A DNA stretch of 59,845 nt from positions 1 through 59,845 of the forward strand of contig CABUUO010000008.1 in the NCBI GenBank assembly GCA_902494875.1. Reading direction: 5' to 3'. Both the position numbers and the translations under genes were made by a program. The notes under the pieces are model-generated. The model saw nothing but the letters and a program-made list of their open reading frames with translations, was not told the DNA's origin and ran no database searches. Positions 50,980 through 59,727 of this stretch are shown in pieces; positions within the stretch are counted from its first letter, which is position 1, and each line of letters begins with the position of its first letter. The DNA comes from an uncultured Pseudomonadota bacterium. GTDB lineage: Bacteria > Pseudomonadota > Alphaproteobacteria > RF32 > CAG-239.

Positions 50980-52842
50980 TTATTCAGGAGAAAGCATTGA
51001 GGCGACATCCAGACGCAAACCGTCCGCAAACAGCAAATTTTCGACCTTGTATCGGTCAGCTGCGGCATAATCGCGAATGTGAATGCTGCCGCTTTCACCG
51101 CCGTTTATCTTAATCAGAAGGTCTTTGCCGTTCAGAGACAGGTCTATGTTTTCGGGTTTTATGCCGGCACCGAAAGCAATTGTATCGTTTCCGCCTTCTT
51201 CAATAATCACGTTATCGCCTTCGTATAAATCAAAGATATAAACATCGTCTCCCTTTTTGCCGAGAAAAGCATCATTACCGTCACGGCCGATGAAAATATC
51301 ATTGCCTTTGGTACCATACAGATTTTCACCATTGGCGTCACCTTCAATCACAAAGTGACCAAAGTCCTTCATATCAATACCGGGCGCAATGACGCCGCTG
51401 CGGCGCAGTGCGTGATACAAGTCAACTTCTTTTGCTAATTTTAAGATGTTATAAAGCTCATGGAGCATCAACTTGGTTTGGAGCTCTCCGTTTTGTGTAT
51501 AAAACGCTTTTATCGAATCTGTTACAGCCTTATTATTTATCTTCGGCTCACCCCAAATGGATTCATTTAAGATAATTTTATCAATCATCCATTGAAATAT
51601 TTCGCCATTCCGGCTGCCGGCAGCCATAAAAACCGGCTTCAGAACACCACTGAAAGACAAGCGTAAACCAACATGGTCGGCATATTTATTAAACGAATCC
51701 AGCAGATAAAATACGGAAGCATGATGCGGCGCCGCCGTTTCTTCTTTGCCGGTGTGGGTTCCTATGAACGGCTGCCCCATGACCTTTTCAATAAAGAACT
51801 GTTTGCGGGCATCGCCGATATAGTTTTTGCCGTTTTCGGAAAGACGGCTGCGCGGATCTGCATTCTGACAGCCGGCCCAAAGATAAAGAATATCCAGAAG
51901 CAGCTGCCGACGAATGAAGTAGTTCGGTTCGGCCAGATATTTCCGCACCTTATTTTTCAGCTGTCCGGACGTGTCCTGCTGCATGGCCTCATGCAATGAA
52001 TATAAGGTTCCGTAGCCTTTGATGTCGGGCAGAGTTTTTATTTCTTCATCGGTAACAGGTATCGGCGGATAATAACCGTTCATACCGGGATCGGTGTAGA
52101 GCCATACTTCTTGAATTTTTGATTTCACACCTTTTTTGAGTATTACTTCAATATAATCACCAAGGACATTGCCTTCTTTGGTAACTTCCCGATGCGGAAT
52201 GATCTTGAGTTTCAGCGGAAGTTTTATTTCATTGCTCAGCGGCTGCAAACTGTTTTTATAGACATTGATATCCGTTCCGTGCTGATTTATTAGTTTTAAT
52301 TTGCCGGCAACAGGGCTTGTTTCGGTAATTTCGTCTTTATTATCATTGAGATATTTCAACAGCGAAAATGCCGAACCGTCATCCGGCCGCCGAGCAGAAA
52401 AATAGGTGCCGATGATATCACCCGGCGTAAAATCTTCGGCTTTATCATTATACGCCAAAATCCAATTTGCATCCCAGCGCAAAGTCGGAACCCTTTCCCA
52501 GAAACCATCATTATTAAAGTCAAAATAGTGCAGACTTTCATATTTCGACGGAGAATTACCAATAACTTTCGAGGCATAAATACCATTGCGACGGGGGTCA
52601 TAGGGGTCACAGGAAGTATCCAAAACCAAAACGCGGGTAAATTCTTTTTCGTTAATTTCTTTACCATTATAATTTATGGTCTTGCGCTCCGGCAGGGAAG
52701 AGAAATCATAGGGCGGCACCGGCGTAGTAATGCGATAATCCGGCTCCGGAAGATTGTTCATATAATCATAACAAGCATAGCCGCCTACAATCAGAAGCGA
52801 AGCGAGCACTCCGACAACAGCATCTTTATAAAACCGTTTCAT
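50980..52842 (-). CDS. Membrane-anchored protein with C-terminal RTX calcium-binding repeats
   Basis: 620 residues. A short basic N terminus and a membrane segment (VVGVLASLLIVGGYAC) suggest anchoring rather than release; the Cys in YAC could also be a lipid site. The large middle part (about 60-500) has no known domain. Residues about 506-540 are RTX nonapeptides (GTKGNDIFIGRDGNDAFLG, then KKGDDVYIF), followed by a haemolysin-related calcium-binding domain (DTIAFGAGIKPENIDLSL). GGAG precedes the ATG at 52840-52842. No type I secretion genes are adjacent. Binding of Ca2+ is likely; role unknown. Confidence 0.65.
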   Translation of the reverse strand: MKRFYKDAVVGVLASLLIVGGYACYDYMNNLPEPDYRITTPVPPYDFSSLPERKTINYNGKEINEKEFTRVLVLDTSCDPYDPRRNGIYASKVIGNSPSKYESLHYFDFNNDGFWERVPTLRWDANWILAYNDKAEDFTPGDIIGTYFSARRPDDGSAFSLLKYLNDNKDEITETSPVAGKLKLINQHGTDINVYKNSLQPLSNEIKLPLKLKIIPHREVTKEGNVLGDYIEVILKKGVKSKIQEVWLYTDPGMNGYYPPIPVTDEEIKTLPDIKGYGTLYSLHEAMQQDTSGQLKNKVRKYLAEPNYFIRRQLLLDILYLWAGCQNADPRSRLSENGKNYIGDARKQFFIEKVMGQPFIGTHTGKEETAAPHHASVFYLLDSFNKYADHVGLRLSFSGVLKPVFMAAGSRNGEIFQWMIDKIILNESIWGEPKINNKAVTDSIKAFYTQNGELQTKLMLHELYNILKLAKEVDLYHALRRSGVIAPGIDMKDFGHFVIEGDANGENLYGTKGNDIFIGRDGNDAFLGKKGDDVYIFDLYEGDNVIIEEGGNDTIAFGAGIKPENIDLSLNGKDLLIKINGGESGSIHIRDYAAADRYKVENLLFADGLRLDVASMLSPE

Positions 52843-52907
52843 TTTCATCTCCTTATTGCAGAAGCCTATATCAACAGCATAAAGGCGATTGTTTAATTTT
52901 TTGTAAG

Positions 52908-52940
52908 TCAAAAAAAACCTCCGCAGTCTTGCGGAGGTTG
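52908..52940 (-). terminator. Terminator of mlaC
   Basis: AACCTCCGCA (52916-52925) pairs perfectly with TGCGGAGGTT (52930-52939), with eight T on the minus strand. Confidence 0.92.
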
Positions 52941-52952
52941 TATTTTCGGAAT

Positions 52953-53576
52953 TTATTTTCCGGCCGGTTTGACCGGCGCTTTCACTTTCTTCTGCAAATC
53001 GGCAATCAGGGCATCAATCCCGCCGGCATTGTTTTTGATAAAGGCGGAATATTCATTACGGGCCGTAATTGCCAGACTGACGTTTTCAATAATGATGTCG
53101 ACAATTTTAAACGTGCTGCCATTTTGTTTTACGCGCCAAACCACTTTGGCCGGCTCGCCCTCACCCATGGCTACGGTAGAATTGATAAACACCTGATTTT
53201 TGGAATTTGACGGCGTGGAACCGACAAATTTGAAATTTTTGCCTTTGAACTCGTCAAAACGAGCCGACCAGGTTTTAATGTTCAGTTCGCGATACACTTT
53301 TATAAAAGCCTTACGCTGTTCGGGCGTAGCTGTTTTCCAATAACGCCCCAAAACAAACTGGCCGATGAAGTCCAAATCCAGAGCGCTGTTAAACAGTTTT
53401 TCAAAACGCTCGTCCTTTACCTTCTGCGGAACATTGGCATTGATAATATCTTCAATGCCTTCATTGGTTACTTTTTGAACAAACGCATCGGCCTTGGCGA
53501 CGTCAACATCGGCTCTGGCTCCGGTTGCAAAAAGAAAAACAGAGGCTAAAATTGCGGCAAAAACACTTTTCTTCAT
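52953..53576 (-). CDS. mlaC: Phospholipid-transport periplasmic protein MlaC
   Basis: 207 residues with a signal peptide (cleavage near ARAD) and the MlaC/Ttg2D pattern: LDLDFIGQFVLGRYWKTATPEQRKAF in outline, then NVSLAITARNEYSAFIKNN. MlaC ferries phospholipids across the periplasm between the MlaA-porin complex and the MlaFEDB transporter. It follows mlaA by 27 bp; the inner-membrane mla genes are not in the window. Confidence 0.9.
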   Translation of the reverse strand: MKKSVFAAILASVFLFATGARADVDVAKADAFVQKVTNEGIEDIINANVPQKVKDERFEKLFNSALDLDFIGQFVLGRYWKTATPEQRKAFIKVYRELNIKTWSARFDEFKGKNFKFVGSTPSNSKNQVFINSTVAMGEGEPAKVVWRVKQNGSTFKIVDIIIENVSLAITARNEYSAFIKNNAGGIDALIADLQKKVKAPVKPAGK

Positions 53577-53603
53577 TTATCTTACTCCTGGATTTTGAGA
53601 AAT

Positions 53604-54398
53604 TTATTCTGTTTCCATCTCGTTATAGGTTTCGTCTTCATCTTCTATACCGAAGTCAAAATCATACGCGGCACCAACATTTCCCTGGTTATAACAGGTA
53701 TCCATATCACTCTTGTTCTGCAGGTAAGCCGATTTCATGGTCGTATAGAAGTCTACGGAGTTGCGCTCCAAGTCATCGCCGATATCAAGCGCCGCTTCGC
53801 GGGCGACAATGGTTTTAATACCGATATAAGCGCCGTAGGCATAGATACCGTCTTCATGAGAACCGTCCGTCAGCCAGTATACGGGAGAGGTAAAACCGTC
53901 AACCGTCGTACCAACCAAAGCGCGCGGCGTGGTCGGTCCTAAAAACGGCAAAACGATATAAGGACCATCCTTAACGCACCATCTGGCCAGCGTGCGTTCA
54001 AAGTTGTCCTGACGGCCTTTCAGCCCCCAACCGGTCGCGACGTCAAACGTTCCGCCCAAACCCAGCGTCGTATTAATGACAAAACGGCTGACGGAAATTC
54101 CGGACTGGAGCAGTTCTCCCTGCAACAGCTGATTTACGGCAGAAACCGGCTCCTTAATGTTGGAGATAGCGCTGCTGACACGGTTTCTGACATCTTGGTT
54201 GGTAATGGCACGATAACCTTTGGCAACCGGTTTTAACACATATTTGTCAAGGTTATAGTTAAAAGTAAACATGGCACGGTTAAAGCTTTCCAACCCGTCT
54301 TCATGTTCATGGCTGTTTGCGGCCGAACTTGTCGCACAGGCCGTGGTTAAAATCATTACCGAAGAAAGAAGGGAAAACAAGCGCGTTTTTATAGTCAA
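53604..54398 (-). CDS. mlaA: Outer membrane lipid-asymmetry lipoprotein MlaA (VacJ)
   Basis: 264 residues. Lipobox TTACATSS, then the VacJ core: ESFNRAMFTFNYNLDKYVLKP, VNQLLQGELLQSGISVSRFV and GPYIVLPFLGPTTPRALVG, all characteristic of MlaA. It removes mislocalised phospholipids from the outer leaflet of the outer membrane and passes them to MlaC. The C terminus is strongly acidic. First gene of the mlaA-mlaC pair. Confidence 0.93.
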   Translation of the reverse strand: MTIKTRLFSLLSSVMILTTACATSSAANSHEHEDGLESFNRAMFTFNYNLDKYVLKPVAKGYRAITNQDVRNRVSSAISNIKEPVSAVNQLLQGELLQSGISVSRFVINTTLGLGGTFDVATGWGLKGRQDNFERTLARWCVKDGPYIVLPFLGPTTPRALVGTTVDGFTSPVYWLTDGSHEDGIYAYGAYIGIKTIVAREAALDIGDDLERNSVDFYTTMKSAYLQNKSDMDTCYNQGNVGAAYDFDFGIEDEDETYNEMETE

Positions 54399-54531
54399 GT
54401 CACACCTACTGTATGTTGGAATTTCATTTTTTTAGTAATATAACATTAAATAAATTGAAATCAATAATTAAATTAGAGAATATTTAACCTCAGCGTATGT
54501 ATACTCAGCCTGGATTTTAAGGAGTTCAGCC

Positions 54532-55308
54532 ATGTTCATTTTTCATATTTCCGATCTGCACTACTCTTATCAGGGAGAAAAAGGCATTAAACGCCTGCGG
54601 CACGTTCTTGACAGCATAAAAAAACAAGATGTCAAACCCGACGTCATTATGGTTACGGGTGACCTTATCAACCGCGGCTTTTCAGATTACGGTCCCGTCT
54701 TTCAAATGCTGAAACAACTTGAGACGCCTTTTTTGTGCATCACCGGCAACCATGACAATTCTGAAAAACTCATTGCCGCACTGAAACAATATGCTCCCGA
54801 ACATCCGCTGCCCGAACATGATAAGCGGCTGGATTACGTCTGCGACAATTTTCCGTTGCGGTTTATCGCGCTGGACAGCTTCATGGAAGACGCGGCCGGA
54901 GGCTGTGTTGACGACAGTCAGCTGCAGTGGCTGGAAAAACAACTGGCAGACGACAACGGCAAACCCGCCGTGGTTATGGTACACCAATTCACCGTCAACG
55001 CCGGGCTGAACTTTTTCGACATCAAAACCCGGCAGCCCTGGTGCGACAAATTCAACGAGATTATCAGCCGCCACCGGAACAAGGTAAAGCTGGTGGCCTG
55101 CGGACACGTGCATAACGGCATTCACGGCACGATTGCCGGCGTGCCAATCGTTGCCTCGTTCAGCGCCAACTGGGAAGCGCATTATGATTTCCGTCCGGTT
55201 GAAGATATGCAGGATTTTAAACGTCAGGCCGGATATTATATACACCGGTTTGACGGCGAAAGGATCGTCTCTTATGCCGTAACCGCCGGAAACACCGAGC
55301 CGTCCTGA
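54532..55308 (+). CDS. Calcineurin-like phosphodiesterase, CpdA type
   Basis: 258 residues. Metal-binding motifs in order: FHISDLHYS, VTGDLINRG, ITGNHDN, a single His in MVHQF, and CGHVHNG. This is the layout of class III cyclic-AMP phosphodiesterases (CpdA) and related enzymes. The His of MVHQF stands where many relatives have HHP, so the substrate could differ. AAGGAG lies before the ATG. Cytoplasmic, single gene. Confidence 0.85.
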   Translation: MFIFHISDLHYSYQGEKGIKRLRHVLDSIKKQDVKPDVIMVTGDLINRGFSDYGPVFQMLKQLETPFLCITGNHDNSEKLIAALKQYAPEHPLPEHDKRLDYVCDNFPLRFIALDSFMEDAAGGCVDDSQLQWLEKQLADDNGKPAVVMVHQFTVNAGLNFFDIKTRQPWCDKFNEIISRHRNKVKLVACGHVHNGIHGTIAGVPIVASFSANWEAHYDFRPVEDMQDFKRQAGYYIHRFDGERIVSYAVTAGNTEPS

Positions 55309-55404
55309 TTTTTGTTACAGCTCTGAAACCTTTTGTGTTTTGCTTTCCGCAATGTTTTAACATAGTATCATCTTCAGTTAAAACAACAATAGAGGATGAT
55401 TTAT

Positions 55405-56565
55405 ATGACAAACAAACCTTCAAAACCGATTAATCTTTTTGACGTTCAGGCTTCTCAGAAAATTATCGGACAGGAAAATTTTCTTAACGCTTTCAAAACC
55501 ATTTTGAACCACGGCGGCTATGCTCAGGGTCCGGAAACCCGCGAACTGGATGAAAAGCTCGCCAATTACTCCGGTTCTAAATTCTGCTCGACCTGCGGTT
55601 CCGGTACCGATGCTTTGACTTTGGCCCTGATGGCCTGGGACGTCAAACCCGGCGACGCCGTCTTCGTTTCCTCTTTCACCTTTGTTGCTTCGGCCGAATG
55701 CGTTGCCTTGCTCGGCGCCACCCCGGTCTTCGTCGACTCTGATCCGGACACTTATAATATGAATCCGAAAGATTTGGAAAAAGCCATTGAAGAAGTTAAA
55801 AAAGAGGGCAAACTGAACCTGAAAGCCGTTGTTGCCGTTGATATTTTCGGTTCTCCGTGCGACTATGACACCATTATGGACATTGCGCACAAAAACGGTA
55901 TGAAAGTTTTGTCTGACGCGGCCCAGAGCTATGGTTCCGTATACAAAGGCACCAAAGCCGGCAACATTACCGACATGACCGCTACCTCTTTCTATCCAAC
56001 CAAACCTCTGGCCTGCTACGGTGACGGCGGCGCAGTTTTCTCCAACAGCAATGAAGAAAACGAACTGGTCAAATCCTGCCGTGTTCACGGCATGAGCCCC
56101 GAAGACCACTATGACAACGTGCGTCTGGGCATGACCGGCCGCATGAACACTTTCCAGGCTGCCGTTGTTTTGCAGAAATTGAAAGTTTTTGACCAGGAAC
56201 TGAAAGACCGCTATACCATTGCCAAAAATTATGACAACAATCTGAGCGACTATTTCAGAAAACAGCGCGTGCTTGACAACTGCCAGTCTGCTTATGCCCT
56301 CTATACCATCAATTGTAACGACAGAGACGAACTGATGGCTTATCTGAAAGAAAACGGCATTCCCTGCGGCGCTTATTATCCGCGTCCGGTTCATACCCAG
56401 ACTGCTTATGCCAAATGGAACACCCGCAGCCTGCCAGTTTGCGAAAAGCTTTCCAAAACGGTTCTTTCTATTCCGATGCACCCGTATCTGGATAAAGAAT
56501 CTCAGGATTATGTCATTGAGACAATGAACAGCTTTGCCGCTAAAAAAATGAACAAAGCCGCATAA
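55405..56565 (+). CDS. DegT/DnrJ/EryC1/StrS family sugar aminotransferase
   Basis: 386 residues. PLP-dependent fold with CGSGTDALTLAL, FVSSFTFVASAECVALLGATPVFVD in outline, SDAAQSYGS and SFYPTKPLACYGDGGAV, in which the Lys of YPTK forms the Schiff base. The enzymes make amino sugars for surface glycans or glycosylated flagellin. GAGG is best spaced for the ATG at 55405; the one at 55396 overlaps it. A terminator follows. Confidence 0.9.
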   Translation: MTNKPSKPINLFDVQASQKIIGQENFLNAFKTILNHGGYAQGPETRELDEKLANYSGSKFCSTCGSGTDALTLALMAWDVKPGDAVFVSSFTFVASAECVALLGATPVFVDSDPDTYNMNPKDLEKAIEEVKKEGKLNLKAVVAVDIFGSPCDYDTIMDIAHKNGMKVLSDAAQSYGSVYKGTKAGNITDMTATSFYPTKPLACYGDGGAVFSNSNEENELVKSCRVHGMSPEDHYDNVRLGMTGRMNTFQAAVVLQKLKVFDQELKDRYTIAKNYDNNLSDYFRKQRVLDNCQSAYALYTINCNDRDELMAYLKENGIPCGAYYPRPVHTQTAYAKWNTRSLPVCEKLSKTVLSIPMHPYLDKESQDYVIETMNSFAAKKMNKAA

Positions 56566-56583
56566 TCCGGTTTCAGCGACACT

Positions 56584-56617
56584 AAAAAAATCCCCCGGAA
56601 ATCCGGGGGATTTTTTG
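56584..56617. terminator. Bidirectional terminator
   Basis: AATCCCCCGG and CCGGGGGATT form a perfect stem with A and T tracts at either end, between the aminotransferase gene and the convergent Sel1-repeat gene. Confidence 0.93.
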
Positions 56618-56622
56618 TGATA

Positions 56623-57777
56623 CTATTTCTTTTCTTTCGGCGCCGGCGCTTTGGCTTTCATCAGTTCATCAACCGCATCACTGATATAGCCTTTGATGTT
56701 TTCGCCAAAAGTCTGACGAATATAGACCGTAAGCTCCGAAGGTTTTTCAACATATTGTTCCGCTTGAGTCTGCGCCTGCAGCAACTCTTCAATCTTGAGC
56801 TTCTTCTCAAGGATATTACGCTTTTCATCCGCACCTTCAGCACCACGGACGGAAGCAACGTTGAACAGGACGTGGGCATAGTAAATATCCCGGGGATATT
56901 TTTCGCCGATAGCCAACACATCACCCAAGGCCATCATGGCGTCGACATTGCCCTGATCAACGGCTTTGCGCAGCGCGCGGACAGCATTGCCATAGTTTTG
57001 CGGCGTGCCCCAGCCGTTTATATACATTTCGGAAAGCTGAAAAAGAGCATCATCGTAACCGGCATCGGCCGCTTTGCGAATCAAGTCAAAGGCTTCTCTT
57101 AAGTTCTGTTCCACGACATAACCGCGAAAATAAGCATAGCCCAGCATAAAATCTGCCGTCGGATTGTTCTGAGCCGAGGCCTTCATAAACAAATCTATCG
57201 CAGCACTGCCGTCTTTGGAAACGCCTTGTCCGGCCAGATACAAGAAAGCCAGATTGACCGAGGCTTCAATATTGCCGAGTTCCGAGGCTTTCTGGAACAT
57301 TTGCGCGGCAAGCTGCGGATTTCTTCTGGTGCCGATGCCGCTGAAATAAAGGCTCCCCAAGTTGTTGATTGCCACATTATCATTTTGAGCGGCTGCCATT
57401 TTATAATATTCAAAAGCCTTCTTGTGGTTTACATCAACACCGTCTTCACCATATAAATACATATAGCCGAGACTGAGCTGAGAATTGACGTCACCTTCGC
57501 CCGCCGTACGAATCAACTTTTCAAGCACGGTCTCCTGTGGACCGCTTTCTACCTTAACTTCCGGCTTTTTTTTCTTATCCAGAAAATTCAGAAAAGAAAA
57601 TATACCCTTATCTTCAGACTTGGCTGCCGCTATCTCCTCCGCTTTGGCCGGCGTTTCTTCTTCCTTCTCGGGTTTCGGAGCCATAATTTCTCCGCTCAAA
57701 GACAATACCGCATCCTGAGCCGAGGCCGGCGGAACCGCGGTCATCAGACCTAACAAAACCAAAGATAATTTGCGCAT
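56623..57777 (-). CDS. Secreted Sel1-repeat protein
   Basis: 384 residues. Signal peptide (cleavage after PASAQ), a Glu/Lys/Pro-rich linker, then about six Sel1-type helical repeats, for example DVNSQLSLGYMYLYGEDGVD, NVAINNLGSLYFSGIGTRR and NIEASVNLAFLYLAGQGVSK. Such repeats form solenoids that bind other proteins; many act in the periplasm. The C-terminal tail is helical and basic. It starts 8 bp downstream of the RelA/SpoT-like gene, in the same direction, so the two are probably co-transcribed. Confidence 0.8.
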   Translation of the reverse strand: MRKLSLVLLGLMTAVPPASAQDAVLSLSGEIMAPKPEKEEETPAKAEEIAAAKSEDKGIFSFLNFLDKKKKPEVKVESGPQETVLEKLIRTAGEGDVNSQLSLGYMYLYGEDGVDVNHKKAFEYYKMAAAQNDNVAINNLGSLYFSGIGTRRNPQLAAQMFQKASELGNIEASVNLAFLYLAGQGVSKDGSAAIDLFMKASAQNNPTADFMLGYAYFRGYVVEQNLREAFDLIRKAADAGYDDALFQLSEMYINGWGTPQNYGNAVRALRKAVDQGNVDAMMALGDVLAIGEKYPRDIYYAHVLFNVASVRGAEGADEKRNILEKKLKIEELLQAQTQAEQYVEKPSELTVYIRQTFGENIKGYISDAVDELMKAKAPAPKEKK

Positions 57778-57785
57778 TATTATTC

Positions 57786-59564
57786 CTATCTGTCATAATT
57801 TCGAGACTGAGCCCACATGCGTCTGGCATTGTGTTTTTGGCTCTGTTGTCTTTTATTATGATAATTTCTGCGCTTATTATCAAGTCTTTTGTAAATATAT
57901 TCCGTTCTCGGATCTTCATATTTGAAGCCGCGTTCTTTCAGGGCTTCGATTTCGTCTTTATCGGCAATGACATCGTCAAGCTCGCGCTCATTGTAGCCAT
58001 CCTGATAAAAATGAACCTGCGTCAGGAAACGGTTGTCTCCTTCTGAAAAATATTGGGCTTCATTGCCTTCAATACGGCCGTTGTATTTGGGAACGATAAA
58101 ACTGCTGTATCTTTCGGCAAAATCCTGCATCTGATCCGCATTAATCAACAATCCCAAAGACTTGAGCTCTTCATCTGTCACATTAAAAGCGTTGCTCATG
58201 TCATAGGCCTTGAACGGGCGGTAGATAAAGTTTTTGGTGATAAAATCCGCAACGCTTTTGAATATCTTTTGATCTTTGCCGGTGTATACACTTTTGGCTT
58301 CGGCATCAAAATTTTTACCGTTGGCCTGCTTGAAATCTTCCAAACGGAAAGCCTTGTCCAAAACCTGCAGATTATACGCACGGATAGATTCTTTGTTAAT
58401 CTTCTGAATGGCCATTTTGTATTTGAAGACGTTTTTTCTGGCAATCAGCCGATCACCGGTTCCTTTATACTTTTTCAGATTTTCTTCCCAGAAACGCAAA
58501 CCATAATCGCCGGTGTGCTTGGCGGATATTAAAATGTCTCCGGCTTCCGACAACGGGGGATTGGACTTTCCGGCGTAAATCCCATGCGTTTTGATGTCGC
58601 CTTCAAAAAGTTTGGTGATTTTTATCTGGCATTCCACAACAAACGGATGGCCTTTTACGCTCATATGCAAAAACATTTTTTTATCACGGTAATTTTTCTC
58701 GTTATAGTCCTTGCTGTTCGAGCTGTTGGCATTAAAAGCATCTTTGGTTTCGGCTTCTATGACGCCATATTTCGGATCCTGAGAAAAAATACTGAGCGTT
58801 TCTTCCGTATCCATATAATATTTGCGGGTAATGGTTAAACGGACAACATCATTCAACCGCTCATGCGGCAGCTGAATCTTTTTTAATTTTCTTTTAAACA
58901 AAGCATTGTCGGTACCGCAAGCCGTACGCAACTTTTGCACCTCAGCCTGATACTGATTATAATATTTTCCGCCGTGAGAAATTACTTTGCCGGTCTTTTT
59001 GTCGACCACCGGCATTTTTATCTTGTCAATAGCGCGGCGCACGTTTTTTAATCCGGGCATAATCACATAAACAGGATTGTCGCGGAAGTCATAAAACGTC
59101 AGACGCATATTGGTAAACGGCGTAATGTGCTTAACGCGATATTCTTTATAGCGCTTCATATTGTCATGCCCGTCTATGCCGGTGTTTTCTTCAACTTTTC
59201 CGGTTTCCAAGTCAATGGCGTTAATTTCATCAGGCGACGGTTCCTCGCCAAGTTCGGCCAGACGTTTTAATTTATGCGGACGGAAATTTCTTAACAAAGT
59301 TTCACTGACATTTTTGTAAATGCTGCGTGTCGTTTCCATAGAATTGCCAAAAATTCCTTTCAAATAATCGGCTGCTTCTTTGGTAATGAGCTTCTGGCGC
59401 AATGCCTTGTTGACATAGGCAATGCTATAATCATCAATAACTTTGCGGATATCCATAATCTGTTGCGGCGAAAAATGTTCAATATCTGCCGCCGTTATCT
59501 TGAGATCTCTGTCTTCTGCCAATGCAGATTTAACCTCTGCCATAAATTTTTCATAATCGGGCAT
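57786..59564 (-). CDS. Large protein with distant RelA/SpoT-like nucleotidyltransferase core
   Basis: 592 residues, soluble. Residues about 233-330 show the RelA/SpoT synthetase pattern: HERLNDVVRLTI with Asp239 at the metal position, KNYRDKKMFLHMSVKGHPF (290-308) in the place of the GYRSLH strand, and VVECQIKI with Glu311 at the position of the EIQIRT glutamate, followed by a DIKTHGIY helix start. N-terminal helices (1-130) and a long C-terminal region with a very basic tail complete it. I infer a (p)ppGpp-synthetase-like or related nucleotidyltransferase; the classical GYRSLH itself is not kept. Co-oriented with the Sel1-repeat gene. Confidence 0.5.
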   Translation of the reverse strand: MPDYEKFMAEVKSALAEDRDLKITAADIEHFSPQQIMDIRKVIDDYSIAYVNKALRQKLITKEAADYLKGIFGNSMETTRSIYKNVSETLLRNFRPHKLKRLAELGEEPSPDEINAIDLETGKVEENTGIDGHDNMKRYKEYRVKHITPFTNMRLTFYDFRDNPVYVIMPGLKNVRRAIDKIKMPVVDKKTGKVISHGGKYYNQYQAEVQKLRTACGTDNALFKRKLKKIQLPHERLNDVVRLTITRKYYMDTEETLSIFSQDPKYGVIEAETKDAFNANSSNSKDYNEKNYRDKKMFLHMSVKGHPFVVECQIKITKLFEGDIKTHGIYAGKSNPPLSEAGDILISAKHTGDYGLRFWEENLKKYKGTGDRLIARKNVFKYKMAIQKINKESIRAYNLQVLDKAFRLEDFKQANGKNFDAEAKSVYTGKDQKIFKSVADFITKNFIYRPFKAYDMSNAFNVTDEELKSLGLLINADQMQDFAERYSSFIVPKYNGRIEGNEAQYFSEGDNRFLTQVHFYQDGYNERELDDVIADKDEIEALKERGFKYEDPRTEYIYKRLDNKRRNYHNKRQQSQKHNARRMWAQSRNYDR

Positions 59565-59670
59565 ATTAAACTCTCTTTTTTGTCTAAACCATTTTTTAAT
59601 ATAGCATAAAAACGGCAGAAATCAAGTTCATTTATATTTCAGCAATATTAAATTTTACGACAATTTACGG

Positions 59671-59703
59671 ATAAAAAAAGCTCCCAGCATAAACCGGGAG
59701 CAA
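59671..59703 (-). terminator. Terminator of the flagellin gene
   Basis: GCTCCC (59680-59685) pairs with GGGAGC (59696-59701), with seven T following on the minus strand. Confidence 0.85.
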
Positions 59704-59727
59704 GGTAACGGATTTGTATTGAAAGTA

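Noticed and set aside
49731..51098. 455-codon minus-strand ORF opposite accC
   Set aside because: It is antisense to a highly conserved gene and its translation resembles nothing but the reversed codon pattern.
55420..56481. 353-codon minus-strand ORF opposite the DegT aminotransferase
   Set aside because: Antisense shadow rich in Phe, Val and Gly from the reverse codon pattern; no start signal.
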